Shown one piece after another: positions 44,002 to 51,857 of a stretch of 64,000 nt of DNA. The notes beneath the pieces were generated by a model. It saw only the letters and a program-made list of their open reading frames with translations. It ran no database searches and was not told the origin of the DNA. Both the position numbers and the translations under genes were made by a program. Origin of the DNA: Clostridia bacterium (lineage in GTDB: Bacteria; Bacillota; Clostridia; Christensenellales; Aristaeellaceae); contig JAFRNK010000065.1 in NCBI GenBank assembly GCA_017430225.1, positions 1 to 64,000 of the forward strand, in the 5' to 3' direction. Position 1 is the first letter of the stretch. Each line of letters opens with the position of its first letter.

Positions 44002-44625
44002 ATGAGTAAAAAACAGAAAATAAAAAAGCCCATTACCCGGGAAATTCTGGAATGGGTTTTGACGATCGTCACCGCGCTGCTGATCGCGCTGCCTCTGCGT
44101 GCTTTTGCTTTCGAACTGGTGCGCGTCGACGGTTCGTCCATGGACCGGACCCTGGCGGACGGCGAGATCATGTATGTATCCAAGTACGATTATGGCAGCG
44201 TCTGGCTGGCACTGCCCTGGCAGGACGGCGAGACGAAGGAAAAAGCGGCCCGGTGGAGCGTGGGCGGAGCGCCTGAACGCTTCGACGTGGTGATCTGCCG
44301 CTACCCGGGACGCGGGGATACGGACTTTGTCAAGCGCGTCGTAGGCCTGCCGGGCGATACGGTCGAGCTGCGCGGCGGATACCTGTACGTCAACGGCGAA
44401 CGGTATGAAGAGTCCTATATCGCAGACGAATACCGGATTCCCGGCGGCAGCAACGGCTGGTCCTCCAGGGCGTACACAGTGCCCGAGGGAGAGTATTTCG
44501 TGATGGGCGACCACCGGAACAACTCGAACGATTCCCGCGCGGTCGGCACCATCACCCGGGACATGATCATCGGACACGCCCGTTCCGTCGTCTGGCCGGT
44601 CAGCAGACGGAGGAACATCGACTAA
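44002..44625 (+). CDS. lepB: Signal peptidase I
   Basis: A 207-residue membrane-anchored serine protease that cleaves Sec and Tat signal peptides. One N-terminal membrane helix (about 15-37), then box B with the catalytic Ser in DGSSMDRTL, box D with the catalytic Lys in FVKRVVGLPGD, and box E MGDHRNNSNDSR. TAGGAGG precedes the ATG. It is third in an operon led by an ECF sigma factor, an unusual place for this gene. Confidence 0.95.
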   Translation: MSKKQKIKKPITREILEWVLTIVTALLIALPLRAFAFELVRVDGSSMDRTLADGEIMYVSKYDYGSVWLALPWQDGETKEKAARWSVGGAPERFDVVICRYPGRGDTDFVKRVVGLPGDTVELRGGYLYVNGERYEESYIADEYRIPGGSNGWSSRAYTVPEGEYFVMGDHRNNSNDSRAVGTITRDMIIGHARSVVWPVSRRRNID

Positions 44626-44668
44626 AGAAAAACGGCACCGCCATTCGGAGATGGCGGTGCTGTCCTTA
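44626..44668. terminator. Terminator between lepB and the convergent small gene
   Basis: GCACCGCCAT and ATGGCGGTGC form a perfect 10-bp stem with a 6-nt loop. On the minus strand it is followed by GTTTTTCTTT, a good T tract; on the plus strand only by CTGTCCTTATT. It therefore best fits termination of the minus-strand small gene and may also stop lepB transcripts. Confidence 0.78.
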
Positions 44669-44690
44669 TTCTGCTGCAATGAGTACCGGA

Positions 44691-44840
44691 TTATCTGTGC
44701 TCAATCTCTTCGAGGAAGAAAACATAATCGGAAAAATCCATGTTCGCGATTTCGCGGTCCGACATATCCGAATTACGATCTGATTCACCCGCAGACTGCA
44801 CAGACTTATCAAACCTGGTGATTGATGTAACCTCCAGCAT
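44691..44840 (-). CDS. Small orphan peptide gene (49 aa)
   Basis: The frame is open from 44873, but the ATG at 44840 has GAGGGGG 8 nt upstream, giving 49 residues: MLEVTSITRFDKSVQSAGES then an Asp/Glu-rich half ending FFLEEIEHR. It has no Cys, no Gly-Gly leader and no membrane segment. Support for a real gene: a proper ribosome binding site, a strong terminator correctly placed 20 nt beyond its stop, and an AT-rich upstream region with spaced repeats. I recognise no family; it could be a regulator, toxin partner or unmodified signal peptide. Confidence 0.5.
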   Translation of the reverse strand: MLEVTSITRFDKSVQSAGESDRNSDMSDREIANMDFSDYVFFLEEIEHR

Positions 44841-44866
44841 AACAGGTGCCCCCTCGAACATTGTTT

Positions 44867-44948
44867 TGTTCATTTTACAGCAATATCTTTCGTAACACCA
44901 TGGTTAATTTGGTAATAATTTGTTCATTTTTTCTTAATATCTGTTCAT
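44867..44948. repeat. Three TGTTCAT repeats upstream of the small gene
   Basis: TGTTCAT occurs at 44867-44873, 44921-44927 and 44942-44948. The last two are 21 bp apart, two helical turns, and sit in similar AT-rich context (TAATTTGTTCAT and TAATATCTGTTCAT). The arrangement resembles direct-repeat sites of LytTR-type regulators. The rest of 44950-45059 is AT-rich with no gene I can support. Confidence 0.5.
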
Positions 44949-45059
44949 AAATGCCGACGCCATCAAGGTTCTGAGCATGTCATCCTGTTTTGAGAATTTT
45001 TTTTATTTTCGGAAAAAATAAGACCGGCGTGATAAATCGCTGATCTCCGGCGTCTAATA

Positions 45060-45075
45060 TGTGTAACGTTACACA
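45060..45075. promoter_or_regulatory. 16-bp perfect palindrome upstream of the second ECF sigma gene
   Basis: TGTGTAACGTTACACA, ending 20 bp before the GTG start at 45096. It is likely an operator. TGTAAC, the putative ECF -35 hexamer seen at 43229, is present in both orientations, but no -10 lies at the right distance. Confidence 0.6.
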
Positions 45076-45095
45076 GCATTGAAGGAGAGTAAGCC

Positions 45096-45557
45096 GTGGA
45101 CAAGGAACGTTTCATCGCGGAGATCGAAGCCTGCTCGGACATGATGTACCGGGTAGCCTGGTCGATCCTGCGGAACGACGCCGACTGCGAGGACGCGCTG
45201 CAGGAAGCGGCGCTGAAAGCATGGGAAAAACGAAGCAGGCTGCGGGAGGAGCGGTATTTCCGCACCTGGATCACCCGCATCCTGATCAACGCGTGTTACG
45301 ACACACAGAGAAAACGCCGGCGGACCGTTCCACTGGATGAGATTCCCGAACAAACGGCTGCATCCGCCCCCGATACCGCCTTGGCAATGGCGCTCGAAGC
45401 GATTCCGGAGAAGCTTCGATTGCCGCTGGTCCTCTGCTATTCGGAGGGGATGACCTACGAGGAAGCGGCGTCCGCGCTGCGCATCCCCATAACGACCCTC
45501 CGGGGGCGGATCCACCGGGGAAAAAATGAACTCAGAAAGGAGCTGGACGCGGAATGA
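45096..45557 (+). CDS. ECF (group IV) RNA polymerase sigma factor
   Basis: A 153-residue sigma factor. Region 2: SDMMYRVAWSILRNDADCEDALQEAALKAW (about 14-43) and FRTWITRILINACYD. Region 4 HTH: GMTYEEAASALRIPITTLRGRIHRGKNELRKEL (about 118-150). The start is GTG with GAAGGAGAG upstream. Its stop overlaps the start of the next gene (ATGA), which encodes a membrane protein typical of sigma/anti-sigma pairs. Confidence 0.92.
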   Translation: MDKERFIAEIEACSDMMYRVAWSILRNDADCEDALQEAALKAWEKRSRLREERYFRTWITRILINACYDTQRKRRRTVPLDEIPEQTAASAPDTALAMALEAIPEKLRLPLVLCYSEGMTYEEAASALRIPITTLRGRIHRGKNELRKELDAE

Positions 45558-46693
45558 AGCGAGAAATGGAAGAATTGAACCTACGGGACGCTTTCCGGCC
45601 GATGCCGCAACCGTGCCGCAATGCCCTCATGCGCGCCGCACGCTCCGTCAAGGAGGAGGAAAAACCCGTGAAACACGTTACTTTCAGAGCCGTACTCATC
45701 GCGGCGTGTATCATCATCGCTACCGCAGCAGCCGCCATGGCTGCTGGAAGCATTTTCGGATGGACAGATTTCTTCTTAGCCTTTCATCACGATACCACTG
45801 TTCCTCGGGCAGCTAAAGAAATCATGGACAGCACCGAAGAACAGACCTTTACGCTCGGGCCTGTGACCTTTAAAGTGCAGACCCTGTTTGCAGATCGGCA
45901 CATCGCTATGGCTACCACACAAATCACCATGACGGACGGCAGCAAAGCGCTGCTGTGCATGGATGCCGCGCAGGGTGACGCCATCTGTGCCAACGGGACA
46001 AACAGCACCGCGCTGGCAGAGAAACTCGGCCTTGATCCCACCATGAACTGGATGGAGGCAGCCAGGACCCTGAATTGCCCGCTGTACTGCGTACGCGCGG
46101 TTCTGGACATTTCAGCGGATTACGCCGGCGGTGAGGGCATGGAAGACGCCCTGTATGATGAAAAAGGCTGCTTTGTGGATTTCAGCCTGCTGACGCTGAA
46201 CAGCAGCGCCGTCGGCAGCGAATTGCCGCTCAGAATGTTCCTGCGCACAGCGGAAATCGACCTTGAAACCGGAGACGAGAAAAACGTACTCTCCAACCGG
46301 GTAACCATCAGCATCAGAGTGGCACAGCCCATGGCTGAACAAGACTATCACTGGCAGGGCGAATACTCCGTCAGCGGTCTCAAGCTGGACGCCGTCCATA
46401 GCGAATTGACCGCCGCCGGGCTGTATCTGTTCACTGGTTTCACCGCGCAGGACGGGATGAGCCCGGAAGATTTCTATGAAGTACAGCTGATCCCCGTCTG
46501 GTACGACGCGCGGGGCAATGACTATCCCTGGGGTATGAACCTGAGTTACGAGATCAACACCGACGAATGGCCCCGCGTCTCCATGATGGGCCTGATCTCC
46601 GTGGACAGCATTCCCGACACACTGGTCCTGGCTCTTGAAGACGATAATGCACCCGATCAGAATAACGTAGAGCGGATCACGCTCACCAAGTAA
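45554..46693 (+). CDS. Membrane protein, probable anti-sigma factor (DUF4179-like)
   Basis: A 379-residue protein: a cytoplasmic N-terminus of about 45 residues (NLRDAFRPMPQPCRNALMRAARSV), one membrane helix (about 47-66, LIAACIIIATAAAAMAAGS), and a large extracytoplasmic beta-rich domain beginning FGWTDFF. This is the usual layout of DUF4179 proteins encoded after ECF sigma factors in Clostridia. Translational coupling supports a sigma/anti-sigma pair; the inducing signal is unknown. Confidence 0.78.
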   Translation: MKREMEELNLRDAFRPMPQPCRNALMRAARSVKEEEKPVKHVTFRAVLIAACIIIATAAAAMAAGSIFGWTDFFLAFHHDTTVPRAAKEIMDSTEEQTFTLGPVTFKVQTLFADRHIAMATTQITMTDGSKALLCMDAAQGDAICANGTNSTALAEKLGLDPTMNWMEAARTLNCPLYCVRAVLDISADYAGGEGMEDALYDEKGCFVDFSLLTLNSSAVGSELPLRMFLRTAEIDLETGDEKNVLSNRVTISIRVAQPMAEQDYHWQGEYSVSGLKLDAVHSELTAAGLYLFTGFTAQDGMSPEDFYEVQLIPVWYDARGNDYPWGMNLSYEINTDEWPRVSMMGLISVDSIPDTLVLALEDDNAPDQNNVERITLTK

Positions 46694-46716
46694 ACCGCTT
46701 CATTATCAGTGCAAAC

Positions 46717-46748
46717 GGCCTCCGCTCAACCGGGCGGAGGCCATTTTT
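46717..46748 (+). terminator. Intrinsic terminator after the anti-sigma gene
   Basis: GGCCTCCGC and GCGGAGGCC form a perfect 9-bp stem with an 8-nt loop, then A and five Ts. The liv operon ends convergently at 46764. Confidence 0.9.
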
Positions 46749-46763
46749 GAATCATTCTATTTA

Positions 46764-47492
46764 TCAGGACCCAAGATACGCCTTCTGTACCGCGTCGTTG
46801 TGCAGCAATTCGGAGGCGCGGCCCTGCATGGTGATAAGACCCGTTTCCATGACGTACGCACGGTCGGCGACTTGAAGCGCCATCTGCGCGTTCTGCTCGA
46901 CCAGCAGGATGGTCACGCCGGATTCGTGCAGTTCCTTGATGATTTCAAAGATCTGCTCGACCAGGATCGGCGCAAGGCCCATGGAGGGTTCGTCGAGCAT
47001 CAGCAGGCGCGGACGGCTCATCAGGGCGCGGGCCATGGTCAGCATCTGCTGCTCACCGCCGGAAAGGGTGCCGCCGATCTGCTTTTCGCGCTCCTTCAGG
47101 CGCGGGAAGCGCTGGAACATTTCCTCCAGTGATTCGGCGATCTCCGCCGCCGGACGGCTGTAGGCGCCCATTTCCAGGTTCTCTCTCACAGTCATCTGCT
47201 GGAAGATGCGCCGTCCTTCGGGGCAAAGAGAAAGGCCACGGCTGACCATCTTCGAAGCGCTTATGCCGTTGATGTTCATTCCGTTCAGTTCCACGGTACC
47301 CTGCCGCGGGCGCAGCAGGCCGACGATCGTGTTCAGGGTGGTGGACTTTCCTGCGCCGTTAGCGCCGATCAGCGTGACGATCTCGTTGTCATAAACCTCC
47401 AGGGAAATGCCCTTGATCGCGTGGATCGCGCCGTAATACACATGGATATCATTGACTTTCAGAAGCGGAGATTTCTGATTGGCTTCACTCAT
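46764..47492 (-). CDS. livF: Branched-chain amino acid ABC transporter ATPase LivF
   Basis: A 242-residue ATPase. Walker A GANGAGKSTT, signature TLSGGEQQML, Walker B LLMLDEPSMGLAP, and GRRIFQQMTVRENLEMG are all typical of LivF. The ATG overlaps the livG stop (ATGA). Last gene of the livKHMGF cluster. Confidence 0.95.
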   Translation of the reverse strand: MSEANQKSPLLKVNDIHVYYGAIHAIKGISLEVYDNEIVTLIGANGAGKSTTLNTIVGLLRPRQGTVELNGMNINGISASKMVSRGLSLCPEGRRIFQQMTVRENLEMGAYSRPAAEIAESLEEMFQRFPRLKEREKQIGGTLSGGEQQMLTMARALMSRPRLLMLDEPSMGLAPILVEQIFEIIKELHESGVTILLVEQNAQMALQVADRAYVMETGLITMQGRASELLHNDAVQKAYLGS

Positions 47493-48355
47493 TTCGCCGC
47501 CTCCTTTTTCTTGCCCAGATAGGCTTCGATGACGACGGGGTTCGCCTGGATCTCATCCGCGGTGCCCTTGGCGATGACACGCCCGAAGTTGAGCACGCAG
47601 ATGCCCTCACATACGCCCATGACCAGGCTCATATCATGCTCGATCAGCAGAATGGCGATCTGGAAGCGGTCACGGATCTTCGCGATGTTCTCCATCAGCT
47701 CTTCCGTCTCGTGGGGATTCATGCCCGCGGCGGGCTCATCCAACAGCAGGAGCTTCGGGTCTGTCGCCAGCGCACGCACAATCTCCAGCCGGCGCTGCAC
47801 GCCGTAAGGCAGGCTGCCCGACACCTCGTCCGCCAGGTCCTGCATGCCGAAGATGTCCAGGAGCTCCATAGCTTTCTCATGCTGGCGCTTTTCCTGTTTC
47901 CAGTAGCGCGGCAGGCGGAGGATGCCGCTGAACATATCGTATTTGATCTGGTTGTGCAGGCCGATGCGCACGTTCTCCTCCACCGTCATCTTGTCGAAGA
48001 GGCGGATGTTCTGGAAGGTACGGGCGATGCCCAGTTTGCTGGCCTGGACGATGCTCATGCCGTGCAGGTCCTTGCCGTTGATCAGCACGGCGCCCGTCGT
48101 CGGCTCATACACCTTGGTCAGCAGATTGAAGACTGTCGTCTTGCCCGCGCCGTTGGGGCCGATCAGGCCGGCGATCTCCGTCTTGCCGATGGTCAGGTTA
48201 AAATCGTCCACGGCTTTCAGGCCACCGAATTCGATGCCCAGGTGGCGCGTTTCCAGAACGGGGATTTCGTCGACGTCGCGCTCCGGTACGATGGCGTTGG
48301 TCGGCACCGGAACCATCTTGGTTCCGGCGCGATGTTTTTTGACCTGCTCGCTCAT
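47489..48355 (-). CDS. livG: Branched-chain amino acid ABC transporter ATPase LivG
   Basis: A 288-residue ATPase with an N-terminal extension of about 35 residues compared with most LivG proteins. Walker A GPNGAGKTTVFN, the LivG loop IARTFQNIRLFDKMTVEENV, signature SLPYGVQRRLEIVRAL and Walker B LLLLDEPAAGMNP are present. It overlaps both livM and livF by 4 nt. Confidence 0.95.
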   Translation of the reverse strand: MSEQVKKHRAGTKMVPVPTNAIVPERDVDEIPVLETRHLGIEFGGLKAVDDFNLTIGKTEIAGLIGPNGAGKTTVFNLLTKVYEPTTGAVLINGKDLHGMSIVQASKLGIARTFQNIRLFDKMTVEENVRIGLHNQIKYDMFSGILRLPRYWKQEKRQHEKAMELLDIFGMQDLADEVSGSLPYGVQRRLEIVRALATDPKLLLLDEPAAGMNPHETEELMENIAKIRDRFQIAILLIEHDMSLVMGVCEGICVLNFGRVIAKGTADEIQANPVVIEAYLGKKKEAAK

Positions 48356-49434
48356 TGCGCGTCACCTCCCGTCTGTTTCAGAAGCTCCGCTGCGTTCTTT
48401 TTACGGAACAGCCGTTTCACCGGCGCGATCAGGCGGTCCAGGAAGGTGCGGATCGTCGGGTTGTTGGTAGTCAGCATGATCACGATCAGCAGCACCGCGT
48501 ACACCAGCATGCGATACTGGCCGAAGTCGCGGAGCATTTCCGGCAGCACGGTGAGGGCCGTCGCGGCGATGACCGCGCCGAGCGTGTTGCCGATGCCGCC
48601 CAGCACCACGAAGACCAGCACGTTGATGGACTGGTCGAACTTGAATTTAGAAGCCACCAGCGTACTGTAGTTGAGGCCGTACAGCGCCCCCGCCATACCG
48701 GCCATGATCGCGCTGGTGACAAAGGCCATCATCCGGTACTTGGTGATATTGATGCCCACGGATTCCGCCGCGATGCGCGCGTCGCGGATGGCCATGATGG
48801 CGCGGCCGGAACGGCTGTTGATCAGGTTCAGGATTACCACCAGGGCAATGATGATCAGGATGAAGCCCGCGGTGAAGGTCGCGATCTTCTTGACGCCCAC
48901 CGCGCCGTTGGGGCCGTTCAGCAGCAGCGTGCCGGGCAGTTTGTTGTTCAGGAAGCCGAAATAAAGGCCCTGCCCTTCCACGGAGACGTATACGCAGTCC
49001 ATGACGTTGCGGATGATCTCACCGAAAGCCAGCGTCACGATGGCCAGATAGTCGCCCTTCAGGCGCAGTACGGGGATGCCGATCAGCACGCCGGCAACGC
49101 CGGCCAACAGGCCGCCCGCCGCCATGGCGAGCACCAGGCGCAGGGTCACGTCCTCCATCTGAAAAGCGTTCAGCAGCCAGCCGGACACCACGATGCCTGT
49201 AAACGCGCCGACGCTCATAAAGCCGGCATGACCCAGGCTCAGTTCGCCGGAAATGCCCACCACCAGGTTCAGAGAAACCGCCATGACGATCCAGCAGCAG
49301 ATGGGGATGAGCTGGTTCCTGAGGGAGCGGGTCATCTGCCCGGTGCTGATCATGTACTGGCAGATCAGGAACGCCGCGATGACCAGGCCAAAGGTGACCG
49401 CGTTGTAAATCAGTTTCTTTCTCTTCGCTCTCAT
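48352..49434 (-). CDS. livM: Branched-chain amino acid ABC transporter permease LivM
   Basis: A 360-residue permease with about ten hydrophobic segments. GISGELSLGHAGFMSVGAF and the coupling segment GRAIMAIRDARIAAESVGINITKYR identify LivM. I chose the ATG at 49434 with AGGTGAG 4 nt upstream; a GTG three codons earlier is possible but less well placed. It ends in an overlap with livG. Confidence 0.94.
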   Translation of the reverse strand: MRAKRKKLIYNAVTFGLVIAAFLICQYMISTGQMTRSLRNQLIPICCWIVMAVSLNLVVGISGELSLGHAGFMSVGAFTGIVVSGWLLNAFQMEDVTLRLVLAMAAGGLLAGVAGVLIGIPVLRLKGDYLAIVTLAFGEIIRNVMDCVYVSVEGQGLYFGFLNNKLPGTLLLNGPNGAVGVKKIATFTAGFILIIIALVVILNLINSRSGRAIMAIRDARIAAESVGINITKYRMMAFVTSAIMAGMAGALYGLNYSTLVASKFKFDQSINVLVFVVLGGIGNTLGAVIAATALTVLPEMLRDFGQYRMLVYAVLLIVIMLTTNNPTIRTFLDRLIAPVKRLFRKKNAAELLKQTGGDAQ

Positions 49435-49444
49435 GCCGCTCACC

Positions 49445-50329
49445 TCACACTTTCTCCCGGATCTGCTTGCCCAGCAGGCCGGTCGGCTTGACGAGCAGCA
49501 CCACGATCAGCACCGCGAACACGATGGCGTCTGCCAGCTGCGTGGAAATGTAAGCCCTGCTCAGAATCTCAATGATACCCAGCAGCAAGCCGCCCACCAT
49601 GGCGCCCGGAATCGAGCCGATGCCGCCGAATACCGCAGCAGTGAACGCCTTGATGCCCGGCATGGAACCCGTGTAGGGGTCAAAAATCGGGTAGGCGGAG
49701 CACAGCAGCACACCGGCGATGGCCGCCAGCGCGGAGCCGATGGCAAAGGTGAGCGAGATCGTACGGTTCACGCTGATGCCCATCAGTTCGGCAGCGCCGC
49801 GGTCCTCGGAAACGCAGCGCATGGCCTTGCCCAGCTTGGTCCGGTTGATGAACAGGGTCAGCAGCACCATGATCACGACGTTCGCCAGGATGGTCACCAG
49901 CGTAACGCCGCTGATTTTCAGCTGTCCGCCGAACAGGGAAATCCCCGGCATCCCGATGATCTGCGCCGGGTAGTTCTTGGGATCGGACTTGAAGATCAGC
50001 AGGGCGAGGTTCTGCAGCAGGTAGCTCATACCGATGGCGGTGATCAGTACCGCCAGGGAGGTCGCCTGCCTGAGAGGCCGGTAAGCGGTGCCCTCGATCA
50101 CGACGCCCAGGACGGTACAGAAGACCATGGCCGCCAGGATCGAAACCACCGGCGGAAGCCCCCAGTACTGGAACGCGCAGAAAGATACGTACGCGCCGAC
50201 CATAATGACGTCGCCGTGCGCGAAGTTCAGCATCTTGGCGATGCCGTACACCATGGTATAGCCCAGCGCGATAATGGCGTAGATGCTGCCCAGGCTCAGG
50301 CCGTTCACCAGGTTGGAAAGAAAGAACAT
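49445..50329 (-). CDS. livH: Branched-chain amino acid ABC transporter permease LivH
   Basis: A 294-residue permease. NLVNGLSLGSIYAIIALGYTMVYGIAKMLNFAHGD at the N-terminus is diagnostic, and GKAMRCVSEDRGAAELMGI is the ATPase-coupling loop. The start at 50329 has GGTGAT upstream (a match to the far end of the anti-Shine-Dalgarno) and no AGGAGG. The open frame extends 24 codons further without homology. Confidence 0.94.
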   Translation of the reverse strand: MFFLSNLVNGLSLGSIYAIIALGYTMVYGIAKMLNFAHGDVIMVGAYVSFCAFQYWGLPPVVSILAAMVFCTVLGVVIEGTAYRPLRQATSLAVLITAIGMSYLLQNLALLIFKSDPKNYPAQIIGMPGISLFGGQLKISGVTLVTILANVVIMVLLTLFINRTKLGKAMRCVSEDRGAAELMGISVNRTISLTFAIGSALAAIAGVLLCSAYPIFDPYTGSMPGIKAFTAAVFGGIGSIPGAMVGGLLLGIIEILSRAYISTQLADAIVFAVLIVVLLVKPTGLLGKQIREKV

Positions 50330-50469
50330 CGAATCACCCGTTTCCCGGAGTCCGCGCGCACCCGCCGCGGAACCCCTATTTACAAAACGATTATAAGGCA
50401 ATCAGCATCAGCGGATACCGCTGATACTGGTTACCCTATCCTATCATATCCTGTGTTTGGTTGTAAAGC

Positions 50470-50506
50470 AAAAAAGCAGCCCGGATCCGGTTCCCGCCGG
50501 ACCCGG
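50470..50506 (-). terminator. Terminator-like hairpin between livK and livH
   Basis: On the minus strand CCGGGTCCGG and CCGGATCCGG pair (one G-T) around a 6-nt loop, then GCTGC and six Ts. It probably lets only part of the livK transcripts continue into livHMGF, giving excess binding protein. Confidence 0.78.
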
Positions 50507-50517
50507 ACTGTACAGAA

Positions 50518-51654
50518 TTACTTGTTGAAGCCCACGTAAGCGCCGTTCTGGATGATGACGGCGGTGGGGGTCTTGGTCACTTCGCCGTTGGCGGACCAGG
50601 TCATGGTGCCGGTCACGCCCTCGACGGTGATTTCCTGCATGGCCGCGATCATGGCGTCGCAGATATCCGCGTAGGTGGCGCCGTTCTGTACGCCGGCCTT
50701 TTCGGCGGCGGCGACCAGCGCGTACACGCCGTCATAGGCGTCCGCCGCGAACTGGTTCGGGATTTCACCGTACTGGGCCTGATAGGTCGCGACGAAGTTC
50801 TTGGTCTTCTCGTCCTGCGCGTCGGCAGAGAAGGGGGTCAGCAGCAGCACGCCCTCGGCCAGGCTGGTATCAAAGCCTTCGATGGTCAGGATGCCGTCCA
50901 TGCCGTCCACGCCGAACCATACCGGCTTGTATTCCACCTGAGCGGCGGTCTGCAGGATCATGGAAGCAGGGCCGTAGTAGATGGGCAGGAAGACCAGCTC
51001 AGCGCCGGCGTTCTTGGCGTCGTTCACCTGCACGGTGAAGTCCTTGGTGCTGTCGGTGAAGGTCGTTTCGGAAACGACATCGAGGCCCAGTTCCTTGGCC
51101 TTGTCGACGAAGGTCTGGTAGATGCCGGTGGAGTACGCGTCGGCGTTGTTGTAGATCACGGCGACCTTGGTGGGCAGGCCGTTCTGCTTGATGTATTCAG
51201 CGGAAGCAGTGCCCTGGGCGGGGTCGGTGAAGCAGACCTGGTACATGTTGTCCTTATCGGCGGTGACAGCGGTGGAAGAAGCGGAAGGCGTGAGCATGAA
51301 CACACGGTCTTCGTACGCTTCAGCGCTCACGGCGATGCAGGGGGAGGTGGTGGTGGTGCCCAGGATCATCTGCGCGCCGTCGTCCAGTGCCTTGGAATAG
51401 GCGTTTACGGACGTTTCCGCATCGTGCGTATCGTCATAGGTGGTGTATTCCACGCGGTATTTGCCGCCGGCGGCGTTGATTTCGTCCGCGGCGATCTTGC
51501 CGCCGTTGCTGGTGGCGTTGCCGTATACGGCAGCCGCGCCGGTCAGCGGGCCGATGTGGGCGATCTTCAGGGTAATGGCTTCCTCGTCAGCGAGGACAGT
51601 CGCACAGGACAGCAGCAGCGCTGCCGCCATCAGCATAGCCAGCAATTTCTTCAT
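50518..51654 (-). CDS. livK: Branched-chain amino acid ABC transporter binding protein LivK
   Basis: A 378-residue periplasmic-type binding protein of the Leu/Ile/Val family. KIAHIGPLTGAAAVYGNATSNGGKIAADEINAAGGKY at residues 29-65 is diagnostic. The signal region MKKLLAMLMAAALLLSCATVLA contains LLSC, a possible lipobox at Cys17, though signal peptidase I cleavage after ALA-like residues is also possible. AAGGAGG precedes the ATG. It may bind amino acids other than Leu/Ile/Val. Confidence 0.93.
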   Translation of the reverse strand: MKKLLAMLMAAALLLSCATVLADEEAITLKIAHIGPLTGAAAVYGNATSNGGKIAADEINAAGGKYRVEYTTYDDTHDAETSVNAYSKALDDGAQMILGTTTTSPCIAVSAEAYEDRVFMLTPSASSTAVTADKDNMYQVCFTDPAQGTASAEYIKQNGLPTKVAVIYNNADAYSTGIYQTFVDKAKELGLDVVSETTFTDSTKDFTVQVNDAKNAGAELVFLPIYYGPASMILQTAAQVEYKPVWFGVDGMDGILTIEGFDTSLAEGVLLLTPFSADAQDEKTKNFVATYQAQYGEIPNQFAADAYDGVYALVAAAEKAGVQNGATYADICDAMIAAMQEITVEGVTGTMTWSANGEVTKTPTAVIIQNGAYVGFNK

Positions 51655-51735
51655 GTTCGTTTCCTCCTTCAGAAATGAGACTCAGAATGTATCCGACGGA
51701 ACGCCAATTAAACCGTTCTGTTGCGGATTTGCCCT

Positions 51736-51764
51736 ATTATACGCACGTTCAACGCAATAATCAA
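51736..51764 (-). promoter_or_regulatory. Promoter of the liv operon
   Basis: On the minus strand TTGATT and a perfect TATAAT with a 17-nt spacer, giving a leader of about 75 nt before livK. Confidence 0.75.
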
Positions 51765-51794
51765 GCAAAACGTCTGTGTTTTTCATGTATTTTG

Positions 51795-51823
51795 TTGTCA
51801 TCAGCGAAGAAACGTGGTATACT
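51795..51823 (+). promoter_or_regulatory. Promoter of asd-dapA-dapB-MATE
   Basis: TTGTCA and TATACT with a 17-nt spacer, 35 bp before the asd ATG. No lysine riboswitch fits in this short leader. Confidence 0.75.
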
Positions 51824-51857
51824 GCTTCAATCCATCCGAAAGGCAGGTGCTTAGTCT

